Shown here: piece after piece, positions 18,705 to 28,559 of the stretch
How the letters are laid out: each line of letters opens with the position of its first letter
Numbering within the stretch: the first letter of the stretch is position 1
NCBI GenBank assembly: GCA_036435485.1
Contig: CM071594.1
Span: forward strand, 102,265,001-102,329,000
Length of the DNA stretch: 64,000 nucleotides
Direction of reading: 5' to 3'
Origin: Saposhnikovia divaricata
Lineage: Eukaryota; Streptophyta; Magnoliopsida; Apiales; Apiaceae
Notes under the pieces: generated by a model
What the model saw: only the letters and a program-made list of their open reading frames with translations
Told to the model about the DNA's origin: nothing
Database searches by the model: none
Program-made: the position numbers and the translations under genes

Positions 18705-18938
18705 TACTCTGGTACATTATGTAAGGCATTTGACTTTTCTGCACGTAACTTTAGGTGCTTTGACTACATAGCTAAAATAATTATTTTTTATTTTTTATTT
18801 TTTTGAATAAAAATATAATATTTTAACTTTTATTTAGAAAAAGAAATTTTAAAAAATAATAATTTTAGCTGTGTATCAAAGCACCTAAAGTTACGTGCAG
18901 AAAAATAAAAAGCCAAATATAATGGACCGGAGGGAGTA
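18705..18938. mobile_element. Stowaway-like MITE in intron 1 of gene A
   Basis: A 234-bp element that is almost one long inverted repeat. CTGCACGTAACTTTAGGTGC on the left is mirrored by GCACCTAAAGTTACGTGCAG on the right, around an AT-rich loop. The right end CCGGAGGGAGTA is the common plant Stowaway/mariner terminus, with TA at both edges. It lies about 18 bases inside the intron that follows the exon at 18958-19089. A transcript would fold into a long hairpin, a possible small-RNA source. Confidence 0.85.
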
Positions 18939-18957
18939 GAAAATAGTAAAAACATAC

Positions 18958-19089
18958 CTGTTGGTTGTCGTATTTGATGAGATAATTTCTTTCTTGGGTG
19001 AAGAGAAGCTTTGATAAATCAACTATATCACCTTTTTTAATGATAGTGCAGTCCTCCAGTGTCTCTTCCCTTGATAGCTTCTGCTGCAT
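18958..19089 (-). CDS. Nucleoredoxin-like gene A, exon 1
   Basis: Forty-four codons from ATG at 19089 to a splice donor (CAG|GTATGT, GT at 18957-18956), phase 0. The peptide DIVDLSKLLFTQERNYLIKY matches the start of a thioredoxin-like domain in plant nucleoredoxins, where such a stretch precedes a VKxSxLxGK strand encoded by the next exon. Nucleoredoxins are multi-domain thioredoxin-fold disulfide reductases. The later exons would lie left of this point, beyond or among the nested copia elements, and none is seen, so the gene is either split by a very large intron or truncated. A hAT element sits on its start codon (19091-19784). Gene B on the same strand has an intron at the equivalent place and phase. 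Confidence 0.75.
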
Positions 19090-19792
19090 CCTGTGTTTTC
19101 AGAACCGGACCGGACATCGAACCGGAAGCCCTACTGGTTACTGGTTCAATTGGTTCAACCGGCTCGACCAGTAGTTCAACCGGTGTGACGTCATAATTAT
19201 GTAATATATAATTATATATATTTAATTATATATATAATTATATAAATAGACTATATCTCCGGAGGGGTAAATGATTATATGTATAGGGCTAAGATTTTGG
19301 TCTTTGTAGCTGAGATTTTCATCCAAACTGACAGACAACTGTAGACAAGTAGTAAGTGGGAATAGTGATAAAACAGATTAAAAAAATAATAGCTATACAG
19401 TTGATTTATTTCGAGTAATTTTAGAATGTAAACAGAGAGAGATGAGAGAAAGAAAGAGAGAGAGGAGAGAAAGGAAGATAGAGAAGCTTGCAATTCCTCC
19501 AGTGTCCATGGCGGCGGGGACCTTGCCTTTATTTATTGCATTAAACAGACTAAACACAGAACTGAACAATCTCTCTCTCTTGTCAGTTTCTTTTTTTCTG
19601 TCGTTTTATCCAATAAACCGGCCGTCGGTCCGGTCCGGTACCGGTTTTTACCGATTTTTGGCTGGTTCTGACCGGTTCTGAACAGGAAAATCGGGGAACT
19701 GGTTTTAGGGGTGAACCGAACCGGACCTGCCACCGGTTAGCGGTCCGACCGGTCGAACCGGCCGGTCTAGTTTTAAAAACACAGGCTGCATC
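19083..19792. mobile_element. hAT-like element with perfect 8-bp target duplication
   Basis: The element spans 19091-19784 (694 bp) and is flanked by GCTGCATC at 19083-19090 and at 19785-19792, an exact 8-bp duplication, which is diagnostic of hAT. The terminal inverted repeats begin CTGTGTTTT and run into CCGG-rich arms (AGAACCGGACCGG on the left). There is no transposase, so it is non-autonomous. It lies at the start of gene A; the duplicated 8 bp contain the gene's ATG (GATGCAGC on the minus strand). A GAGA-rich stretch lies at 19434-19480. Confidence 0.92.
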
Positions 19793-19905
19793 TTGCTCCT
19801 CGATTTCTCGATGTTTTCTCAACTTGTATTCGCTTGTATATTTTCCCCTAAATCTTCTTGCCGTTACTATATATGGCCTTTTTGTTAGGGTTTCGACGTT
19901 CTTTT
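19793..19905 (-). promoter_or_regulatory. Core promoter and 5' UTR of gene A
   Basis: On the minus strand, CCATATATAGTAAC (near 19866-19880) is a good TATA box about 80 bases upstream of the ATG in the distal target duplication (19791-19789). The spacing suggests a leader of roughly 50 bases, now separated from the exon by the 694-bp hAT insertion. Confidence 0.5.
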
Positions 19906-20086
19906 TTTTCCAACGGTGAGTATGGGGTTGGGTTGTGTGCGTATATATGTTGATTGATATTCGATCTCGTAAGAAATCCAAAAGGGAAACGTGCATTAAA
20001 ATTAAGTAGGCGGCAGCAAAACGGGTCTCGATTTGAACCCCACCAAAATTCATGAACTTGAGATTGGATTTTTTATCCGAATCATA

Positions 20087-20743
20087 TCTATACTATCTAT
20101 CTATCTATATTATTATATTAAAACCGAAATATTGAAAGTTTTCAAAGTTTTGGTTTTCGGTTTGATTATCCTATTTATTAAATTTTATTTCTTAAATTTT
20201 CAATTAATTTCAAAGATAAAATAAATCAAGTGCGTTACACAGTTTTAGTGGACTTCAAATAATTAAGAACAAAACTCCTAACACATGACTCTTTTCTTTT
20301 AAACCTAATATCTCTATCAATACCCAAGCTTCATCGATTCAATCCATAAGCTTCTTCCTAATACCGTAACTTTAAATTCATTATGTTCAGTTTTTATATT
20401 TCTTCATAATTCAGTGTTGCTTCTCCTTACATGTAATTCTTCGGCTTTTATTTTCTTTTTCAACAAAAAATAATGTGCCTAATTATATTCACGTATTGAT
20501 ATGGTTTATTAGTATCAATTCATCATATAATACATTTAATCAATTTTACTAATATAATATTTTAGTTAAATTTTAGTAATACTTTTAATCAATTTATTAA
20601 TATTTTGGAAAATTTAAATAGGCCAGATTAATATGATTATTATAGGTTTTAATATTTTGTATTGTAATATTTTTTAAAATTTTTAAATCATATACAAAAA
20701 ACCTTATATAACCCGCCCGTGCCTTGCACGGGTTATAGGCTAG
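20087..20743 (+). mobile_element. Non-autonomous Helitron
   Basis: Begins TCTATACTATC after an A and ends CTAG before a T, as Helitrons insert between A and T. The hairpin CCCGTGCCTTGCACGGG lies 9 bases before the CTAG, the required 3' signal. It is 657 bp long, AT-rich and has no coding capacity. Confidence 0.8.
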
Positions 20744-21120
20744 TACTATTATATAATAAGCAAACAGGGGTATAATTTGGTTGTTTGGTTCAACCATCTA
20801 TACTATTATATATTCCCTCCGTGCCATAAAACTTTTCCCACTTTCCTTATCGGGACAATCAAAATACTCTTCCCCTTTCTATTTTTAGTAAAGAAAATAT
20901 ATTAAAAAACTAACCCACCAACTTAAACAAATATATCCCCCTTTTCCCCAAAAATTATTTTACTTTATTTTCTACCCCACCTTTACTAATTTATTCAGTT
21001 TACACATGTTGTTGTTTTGGGCTGTATTATTGTTGTCTTGGGCCGTGTGCCCAGTTTACTCTCTTTACCTCTCTTTCTTTCTCTCGAACCCTAATTACAT
21101 CTCTCTCTCCCCTCTCTCTT

Positions 21121-21477
21121 AATTCACCCACGAATGCGCACAATGGTTTTTCGGATTCCGATGATGAGTTAAGTGGTTCATACGCTTGTTCCGATCCCGA
21201 TCATTGCGATAGAGGCGTCGACTGTGACGGCAACCATACCTACAGTGAAGAATATCTCCGTTCAAGACTGGAACACGGATGATATGAGGGTTCTGAAGAC
21301 CGTACGGTGGATGGAATGGCCGGATCCGATTTGCATGTAGTTGTGGATGACTGTGACGGCAATGAGGATTCCGGTGAAGCCCCCCCAAGCGATTTATGGT
21401 CAGAATCCGGTGATGATGCTCCTAACGACGACGAACCTAACTCTGACGATTCTGATGATGCATGTTCGTGTTCTTAA
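21121..21477 (+). pseudogene. Acidic Asp/Ser-rich frame inside the MLE, broken by TGA
   Basis: From AATTCACCCACG to the TAA at 21475 one frame is open except for a single TGA near 21278. It encodes a very acidic, Asp/Ser/Gly-rich peptide (SDSDDELSGSYACSDPDHCD; later ESGDDAPNDDEPNSDDSDD). Base composition is more GC-rich than the neighbours. I do not recognise a family. It could be a captured host fragment or an MLE accessory sequence. It runs opposite to the transposase. Confidence 0.4.
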
Positions 21478-21639
21478 TGGTGTTGTGTATGCCCTCATTC
21501 CTGTGCTTTATTCGTAGTCTTAATTTGTCTTAATTCATGTGGTTTATTCGTGTAGTCTTAATTTGTGTAAGCCCTAATTCCGATGATACATGCTTAATTC
21601 GTGTAGTTGGATTTATTCGTAGGTTTAATTCCTGTTTAT

Positions 21640-21815
21640 TTGCTTCAATTGGTAATTCCTGTTTAATTGTGAATTGGTAATTGGTAATCCTAATTTGTGA
21701 ATTGGTAATTCCTATTTAATTGCTTCAATTGGTAATTCCTGTTTAATTGTGAATTGGTAATTGGTAACCCTAATTTGTGAATTGGTAATTCCTGTTTAAT
21801 TGCTTTAATTTCTGT
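21640..21815. repeat. GAATTGGTAATTCCTGTTTAA tandem repeat in the MLE
   Basis: Two to three copies of an 80-95-base unit built from AATTGGTAATTCCTGTTTAA and TTGTGAATTGGTAA, in the non-coding middle of the mariner-like element. Confidence 0.75.
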
Positions 21816-21846
21816 CCTAATTGTTATGTTTGTTTAATTCGTGTAA

Positions 21847-22687
21847 TTACTGTATTGTCATCAATATGCATTCATCTTGTGCATTAAACCATGGTCTTGC
21901 AACTGCAGCAGTAAACATAACCTTTGGTATGAACTTACTTGACTTAGCAGATCTGTACTTGCCTCTTTCATTTTTGTCTAAGTAAACTCTTTGTGCTTTT
22001 TTGCTAAGGTAGAACCATTTTTCGTCTATATGCACAAAATCATACATTGCCTTGTACAGCCTCTTTGTTGCTGGTGTGTCTCCCATTAGTAGGTCTAGAA
22101 CCCATTGCATTCTTTGCATGATATTTGCATCTTTTAATCCAGGATGTAAAGGATTTGTGTGAGGTTTGATCAGTCCCCTTTTTATCATTCTGTTAGCAGT
22201 ACTTGATGATACTTTTAACTTTGCTGCAAGGTCCCTTATGCATGATCTATCTCCCATATTAATGTCTGTGACTGCATTAGGTGGCAGTTGGATTCTTTTC
22301 CTTCCGGAATTGTGTTGTTACCATGTTGTATGCCTGCATTGATCTCTTTTGTTTCTTTGCTTTGTTCCATATGGTGATAATTGTTCTTCTTGTGACATTG
22401 AACTTTCTTGCTGCCTCCTGTATGGTACCTTGGTAAGGCTTACCTTCTGTTTCTGTTGATGGGTTGCTTAGCAAGAAAATCAGAACTTCTAATCTTGCAT
22501 CTTAGCTGAGTTTGGTGAATTTTCTGCCATGATGATTACCATCCATATGTTGATGTTGTGCATGCCCTGTGTCTCCTTCTGCTGGTTCATTTAAATCAAA
22601 GCGGTGGATAAATCCTTCCATGCTTTCATTACCTGCTTCTATTGCTGGTGGTTGATTAAGATCGAAAGGGAAGCCTCCAACACTCAT
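21847..22687 (-). pseudogene. Mariner-like transposase, broken and truncated
   Basis: Tc1/mariner transposases cut and paste the element at TA sites. Three adjoining pieces are readable on the minus strand. 22687-22502 is the N-terminus with the plant-typical FDLNQPP and FDLNEP repeats. 22474-22277 is a helix-turn-helix (TIQEAARKFNVTRRTIITIW). 22257-21847 holds a second HTH (IRDLAAKLKVSSSTANRMIK) and the first catalytic Asp in VHIDEKWFYLSKKAQ. A TAA near 22500 and a frameshift near 22310 separate the pieces. The C-terminal half with the other catalytic residues is missing after KVMFTAAVARP. It cannot encode an active enzyme. Confidence 0.88.
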
Positions 22688-23177
22688 TTTTCTGAGCAGA
22701 GAATAGCCAAGCAGTGATGGCTCTATTTTTTCTATGTAATCTTTTGTTTATATGTAATCTGTTTTTTGAATGTAATCTGTTTTTTGAATGTAATCTGTTT
22801 TTAATGCTTATGTATTTAGCTGATGTAATCATGTTTTGTAATCCATGTACAAGTAATGGAGCTTTGTGATTGGTTGATTTGAATGCAAATGTAAAATGGG
22901 GGGAAAGTTTATCTTCTTTTTCCCCAAACTTTATCTGATTTCCCCCTTAAATCTCCCTCCCAATCATTGTTTAACATACTTTAATATATTCCTTAATACC
23001 TTTGTTTTGAGGGAAAGGGGAAGAATTTAAAGAGACAGAGGGAGTAATAAGCAAACAGGGTATAATTTGGTTGTTTGGTTGATTCAAAAAAAAAAATTGG
23101 TTGTTTGGTTCAACTTTGTTCAACCATCTAAAAGAATAGTGACAGTTAGATATTTAGTAAATGGATGATAGCCGTTA

Positions 23178-23739
23178 GATCTAGAGCCGGCAATTTCGTA
23201 CACGACACGAAAACACGACACGAAAACGACACGAAAATTACGGGTTTGGGTTGACCTTTACGGTACACGGACACGAAAGTATACGAACACGAAATTACAC
23301 GGATGAATTTAGTGTCGGTTTTGGGTTTACCCTTGGGTACACGACACGAAACGAAAATATACGAAATAAATAAATATTTAAATAATTTTATTAAAATTAT
23401 ATGAATACATATTTTTAAATGATATTTTATATATAATTTTTACATAAGATAAATACAAAATAGTTTCAAATTTTAGTTTCACAAGACTTAAGCACACTTC
23501 ATTCCTTATGACATATTGACTTAAGACTGGACTAGTAAAAAATTAATATTTAAATATTTTTATTTTTATTCAAAAATTACACGAAATACGACACGAAACG
23601 TACACGAAATGAAGGTACACGAACACGAAACGAAACGAATCCTTAATGGGTCGGTTTTGGATTTAGCATTACGTACACGAAACACGAAAGTACACGACAC
23701 GAAAGTACACAAAACGAACGAATTGCCAGGTCTAGTTAG
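23178..23739. mobile_element. hAT-like MITE rich in ACACGAAA repeats
   Basis: About 560 bp with ends CTAGAGCCGGCAATTTCG and CGAATTGCCAGGTCTAG, imperfect inverted repeats. TTAGAT(CT) lies on both sides, so a duplication of 6-9 bases is visible, but the exact edge is ambiguous. Inside are many ACACGACACGAAA units in both orientations near each end. It inserted in a Helitron copy (the GATAGCCGTTAGATCT host sequence is split). Confidence 0.7.
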
Positions 23740-24300
23740 ATCTAACAATAAGGAATATTCTATATTTAAATCACTCTTCTAAAGATCCAAGGTTCGAATC
23801 CCATCAACAACAAATTTACATTAAGATTTTATATTATTATTAGTTCTAATCAATACATATCATTTATTAAATAACTATTATTATTACTAAAAATTTTATT
23901 AATGTTTGGTTCAACCATATAAAATAATAGTGACCGTTAGATATTTAGTAAATAGATGATAGTCGTTAGATCTAATAATAAGGAATATTCTATATTTAAA
24001 TCACTCTTCTAAAGATCCAAGGTTCGAATCCCGTCAACAACAAATTTATATTAAGATTTTATATTATTATTAGTTCTAATCAATACATATCATTTATTAA
24101 ATAACTATTATTATTACTAATAATTTTATTAATTAATAACAAAGTTAAATTATATCTATAATAAATTATTATACTCTATTTTATTTAATCATATAATTTT
24201 AAAAGTATTTAAAAGATAATATTATATTAGCTATACTATCTATAATAAGCAAACAGGGGTATAATTTGGTTGTTTGGTTCAATTTGGTTCAACCATCTAA

Positions 24301-24685
24301 GAGCATCTCCAACAGTATCCTAACTCATTCCTTAAATATAATATAAAAAATTAGATCCTAGTAACTTAGGACATAGATAAGTAGTTACATCTCCAACAAT
24401 GTTCCCTATACTTATTCCTTATTTGATATTTTATTATAAAAAATATTTTCTATCATTAAAAGTACAACATACAATAGAGAGAGAAAGAGAGTGTTTGTAA
24501 TTTTTTATAATAAAATATAAGTTAGGGGAACCTTAAAATAGGAGAGAAAATCCTTATTTTCAAGGAATGAGAGGAGTGTCCTAGTGATTTAAGGAATCAC
24601 TAGGACATTGTTGGAACACTATTCTTACACTCATTCCTTAAAATTCAAGTTAGGAGCATGAATAACTAGTCTCTTGGAGATGCTC
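24301..24685. mobile_element. Tourist-like MITE (PIF/Harbinger)
   Basis: 385 bp with ends GAGCATCTCCAACAG and TTGGAGATGCTC, flanked by TAA at 24298-24300 and 24686-24688. A TAA duplication with these ends is the PIF/Harbinger pattern. It lies inside the Helitron copy 24239-25008. Confidence 0.9.
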
Positions 24686-25228
24686 TAAAAGAATAGTGAC
24701 CGTTAGATATTTAGTAAATAGATAATAGCCGTTAGATCTAATAATAAGGAATATTCTATATTTAAATCCTTCTTCTAAAGATCCAAGGTTCGAATCCCAT
24801 CAACAACAAATTTACATTAAATTTTATATTATTAGTTCTAATCAATACATATCATTTATTAAATAACTATTATTATTACTAATAATTTTATTAATTAATT
24901 ACAAAGTTAAATTATATCCATAATAAATTATTATACTCTATTTTATTTAATCATATAATTTTAAAAGTATTTAAAAGTAATCCTTGCTTTGCACGAGCTA
25001 TAAGCTAGTATATTATATAATAAGCAAACAGGGGTATAATTGGGTTGTTTGGTTCAACCATCTAAAAGAATAGTGACCGTTAGATATTTAGTAAATAGAT
25101 GATAGCCGTTAGATCTAATAATAAGGAATATTCTATATTTAAATCACTCTTCTAAAGATCCAAGGTTCGAATCCCGTCAACAACAAATTTACATTAAGAT
25201 TTTATATTATTATTAGTTCTAATCAATA

Positions 25229-25543
25229 CTCCCTCCATCCCACTAGGATCTTTACATCCCAGCCGGGCACGGAGACCAAGGAATATAATTTAAATAGTAG
25301 GTGTAATAGTGATTTTATTGTTAAAATAGGTAAAGTAGTGGGTGTAATAGTGTAAAGTGTTGAAAAAGTAGAGTGAAGTAGTGGAGTAGTGGGTGTAATA
25401 GTATAAAGTGTTGAAAAAGTAGAGTGAAGTAGTGGATGTAATAATGTATTTTATTGTTAAAAGTTACTATTTTTGGTAATGTAAAGAAATGGGTGGGACG
25501 TCCCAAATTAGTAACCGTAAAGAATCCAGTGGGACGGAGGGAG
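25229..25543. mobile_element. Stowaway-like MITE
   Basis: 315 bp with ends CTCCCTCCATCCCACTAGGA and its near-perfect inverted copy, flanked by TA at 25227-25228 and 25544-25545. It contains a direct repeat of about 57 bases (GTAAAGTGTTGAAAAAGTAG unit, about 25330-25445). It inserted in the Helitron copy that ends at 27243. Confidence 0.9.
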
Positions 25544-25632
25544 TACATATCATTTATTAAATAACTATTATTATTACTAATAGTTTTATTAATTAATAAC
25601 AACGTTAAATTATATCCATAATAAATTATTAT

Positions 25633-27164
25633 TGATAAGTGGATTTTATATCCACTTGAAGCGTTCCATTTCGGCTTAAATTGATTTACTTGGCCTCAAG
25701 TTTGTTGTGTTTTTTATGTGTTTTCGTTTAGTTCTGCAGGTTTAACTATTGGTTAGGGTTGGAGATTTCCGTGTTCTTGGAGGAGATTCTTAGCTTGGAA
25801 TGAAGAATGGAGCATTTCCTTATGTTACTATGGAGATTTTGAGTTAAAGGAATGGAGTATAGCATTACATGAAGAAGGAACGGGAGAAAACGATTGTAAA
25901 ACGAAGAAAATAGCAAGATAGTAGTCGCCGGTAGATTACAGGGCGCGCCACGGCGCGTGGAGTGCGCCACGGCGTGGCTGGACAGGAACAGAGGTGAGCC
26001 ACGGCGCGGGTAGGCGGGCCACGGCGCGGCAGACATGCTGGAAAATTCGGAAATTACCCTGAAAACCTGTAATTCTTTCCTGTTTCGAATTTTAAGTGTA
26101 ATTTTGGACTTTTCTTGTTGGAGAAGTATTCTAGGGCTTATATAAACACATCTTATCATTGTAATTGGAACACAACTTAGAAACACAAGGGAGAAAAGCA
26201 GAGAAGGATTCACCAACGCCCGTGACAAGCAACGGATCTAGATCTACTTCATCTATTGTATTCTTTTCTTAGGCGTACTTTGGATTCCAGTTTTTGGATT
26301 TGTTTTCTAAACTCAACTTTAGTATTATTATTATTTACATTCAGTCTTTGTTTCATATCATGTCTTCATCAAATCCCATAGTGACGAACGGTTCGATTAT
26401 GAATTAATCGTTGTCATGGGATTCTAACGGATTTATCTATGTAGTTTTGTATCTTGATGCTTTAAAAATCTGTGTGATGTATATCTGATATCCTCGTATG
26501 GTTATTCTTAAGTGATAGATGCATAGCTAACATCTAATCTGTTAATCTCTTGTGAAGTGAAAGTGGATTTTGAGATTTAGAACTTGTCATGCTAGAATAG
26601 GTTCATGATTGTTTATCAACATGATTTATAGCATAAATAGAAATATATTATGTTGCCCTATGTGATCAATATGGATAACTTGTTCCTCAACCGTTATGTT
26701 TTCAAATTCTATAGACATATAGGGTCTAAGCATAATTGGTGTCTATTCATCTTCTATCTCTTTTATGGATGTATGGGTAGTTTGGTATACATATGCTGAC
26801 ATGTAGCATGTGCTTGTTTCGTGTTATTCGATCAGATATCATAACCATTGCATATAGTGATTAAAGGCGTCAGATCTAAGCGAAGTATTTAATGAAGTTA
26901 GGATCCCATGTTTTATCCCCCATAAGTAATTCGATTTTACTTCTCATTAGTTAATTAATTCTTAGATTTTTAATTGCTTCTTAGTTAATTTTAGTTAATC
27001 AAAAACCTAAATTTGTTAATTGTCTTAGCAGTGAATAAAAACCATACATTGTTGCATAGGTGCATTAACTGAATTGAAACCTTAACCAAATCTCTGTGGG
27101 AACGAACTTGACTTATATCTATATTACTTGTGACCACGTACGCTTGCGTGATTTAGTGCGAACA
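25633..27164 (+). repeat. Solo LTR, Ty3/gypsy-like
   Basis: Starts TGATAAGTGG and ends GTGCGAACA, about 1,530 bp. Helitron sequence stands directly on both sides (TATTAT left, TTATACTC right), so no internal region remains; a 4-5-base duplication (ATTAT/CTTAT) is suggested. The end block CTCTGTGGGAACGAACTTGA followed by ACGCTTGCGTG is typical of plant gypsy LTRs, as is a TGATAAGT start (compare element 5). Minus-strand open frames in it look accidental. Confidence 0.75.
25940..26032. repeat. GC-rich GCCACGGCGCG repeats in the solo LTR
   Basis: Four copies of GCCACGGCG(C/T)G lie within about 85 bases (about 25947, 25966, 25998, 26018) in an otherwise AT-rich LTR. The first is part of the CGCGCCACGGCGCG palindrome. 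Confidence 0.85.
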
Positions 27165-27243
27165 CTTATACTCTAGTTTATTTAATCATATAATTTTAAA
27201 AGTATTTTAAAATAACCTGTGCTTTACACGGACTATAAGCTAG

Positions 27244-28012
27244 TAATTTAATAATAATCGATTCGGTTCGAAAATTATCTGAACCAAAAATTTAACGATA
27301 AATATTCTGATATACTATATTCGATCATGATTTGAAATCGGTTAAAATTGAATAATAAATTATCCATACCAATTATGACTGAAAATATAAAATATAATAT
27401 AAATTCAAATATAAAAATGTAAAATTGAATTTTAATTTATTAGTTATAATTTTAACAAATCATAACCTATATTCCATATACATTAATAGTTATTTCACCT
27501 CTTACTAATAAGCTAAATTCATATATAATAATTTTATTTATGTCAAAAGTAACATGATTACTTTACGAGAAGTTTAGGACAAAGTATACTTTATTGTATT
27601 GAAAATATGGTTTAAGGGTTTTATACTAAGTAACTTAGGTGATATATAAAGCATTTTATATATGAATGTATGAAGAGTATTTTTGTGAAAACATAATATT
27701 TAAATATAATTATAATTACTAATTTGTAATCCGTGCAACGTATGATTCTTTTTTTAAAATCTATAATATTAAACTTTTATATGTTATTAATGTATACATC
27801 AAATTGTTGTTAAAAATTGATATATATAATATTGAGATAATGACCAAAATACCGAAATATGATACATGATGCTCCAAAATACATGCCTTAAAAAATTAGG
27901 CCCTATTTACCTATTCAATACGTGGTACACGATAGCGTATCAACAATCCACATAAAATATGTCTGGGAGACTATGCTGTTTAATTATGTCTAGGAGACTT
28001 TGCTATTTGTCT
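27244..28012. other. AT-rich spacer, no gene seen
   Basis: About 770 bases with no ORF of note. The first 200 bases have GATTCGGTTCGAAAATTATC-type sequence that recalls old degraded transposon ends. Nothing else supported. Confidence 0.5.
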
Positions 28013-28020
28013 CAAAAACC

Positions 28021-28551
28021 CAATGTTCTAGGCGGGTCTAGGCGGGTCTAAGCGGTGAGCATACCTTCTAGCGATTAATCGGCTAGGCGGCGATTAATCG
28101 GAATGATTAATCGGAACATTAATCGGATGTATTAAAATATTATTTTTTATATAATTTAATTTTAATATTTAAAAATATATTTTATATAAGTAAACATATA
28201 AATATCTTCATTTTATTATTAAATATGATGAGTGAATTTACCCTTTCATGTGTAAAGTATATTTTTTATTTAAAAAATATATATATATAAAGTTTTATTC
28301 TTAATTTGACTGTTTTTTTAAAATTTGACCGATTAATCGCCGCCTAATACCGCCTAGGGCCGATTAATCATCGCCTAATCGATTATTCCCGCCTAACTAA
28401 TTAAACCGCCTAATTCCGCCTAGGCCCGCCTAGGCGCCGCGTAATCAAAAAAATGCCGAATGATCGATTTTTGGAGAATTTATACATTTTCTGGCCGTCT
28501 AGCGCCTAGGCGGCGATTAATCGGCCGCCTAGGCCGATTTTTAGAACACTG
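28021..28551. mobile_element. hAT-like element with 8-bp duplication CAAAAACC
   Basis: 531 bp with ends CAATGTTCTAGGC and TTAGAACACTG (inverted), flanked by CAAAAACC at 28013-28020 and again at 28552-28559, an exact 8-bp duplication. Both arms carry many GGCGATTAATCGG and CCGCCTAGGC units, facing inward, around an AT-rich centre. Non-autonomous. Confidence 0.92.
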
Positions 28552-28559
28552 CAAAAACC

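Larger units (their letters stand above)
20813..23044 (-). mobile_element. Mariner-like element (MLE), degraded
   Basis: About 2.2 kb between TA dinucleotides. Left end TTCCCTCCGTGCC and right end GACAGAGGGAG are imperfect inverted repeats of the plant mariner/Stowaway type. It carries a broken transposase on the minus strand (21847-22687), a tandem repeat (21640-21815) and an unrelated acidic frame on the plus strand (21121-21477). It inserted into a Helitron copy whose ends are readable on both sides. Confidence 0.8.
20744..27243 (+). mobile_element. Nested and tandem cluster of a second Helitron family
   Basis: The block starting ATAATAAGCAAACAGGGGTA and running to a hairpin plus CTAG recurs at least four times. 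Starts are visible near 20755, 23047, 24239 and 25013; complete 3' ends (hairpin and CTAG) are at 25008 and 27243. Copies have absorbed a mariner-like element, a hAT-like element, a Tourist MITE, a Stowaway MITE and a solo LTR, listed separately. Each copy contains a perfect GGTTCGAATCC box (23791, 24021, 24787, 25164). The core of one copy without its inserts is about 385 bp. Confidence 0.75.

Noticed and set aside
19583..20053. 156-codon minus-strand frame over the gene A promoter and hAT element
   Set aside because: It runs through the TATA box, leader and transposon arm in a frame different from gene A; the coding look is accidental.
21119..21388. Arg/His-rich minus-strand frame in the mariner-like element
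   Set aside because: It is the antisense of the acidic frame at 21121-21477; the composition follows from the GAT/TCC codons of the other strand.
25746..26228. 160-codon minus-strand frame in the solo LTR
   Set aside because: No similarity to a known family, and it is confined to LTR sequence with repeats.
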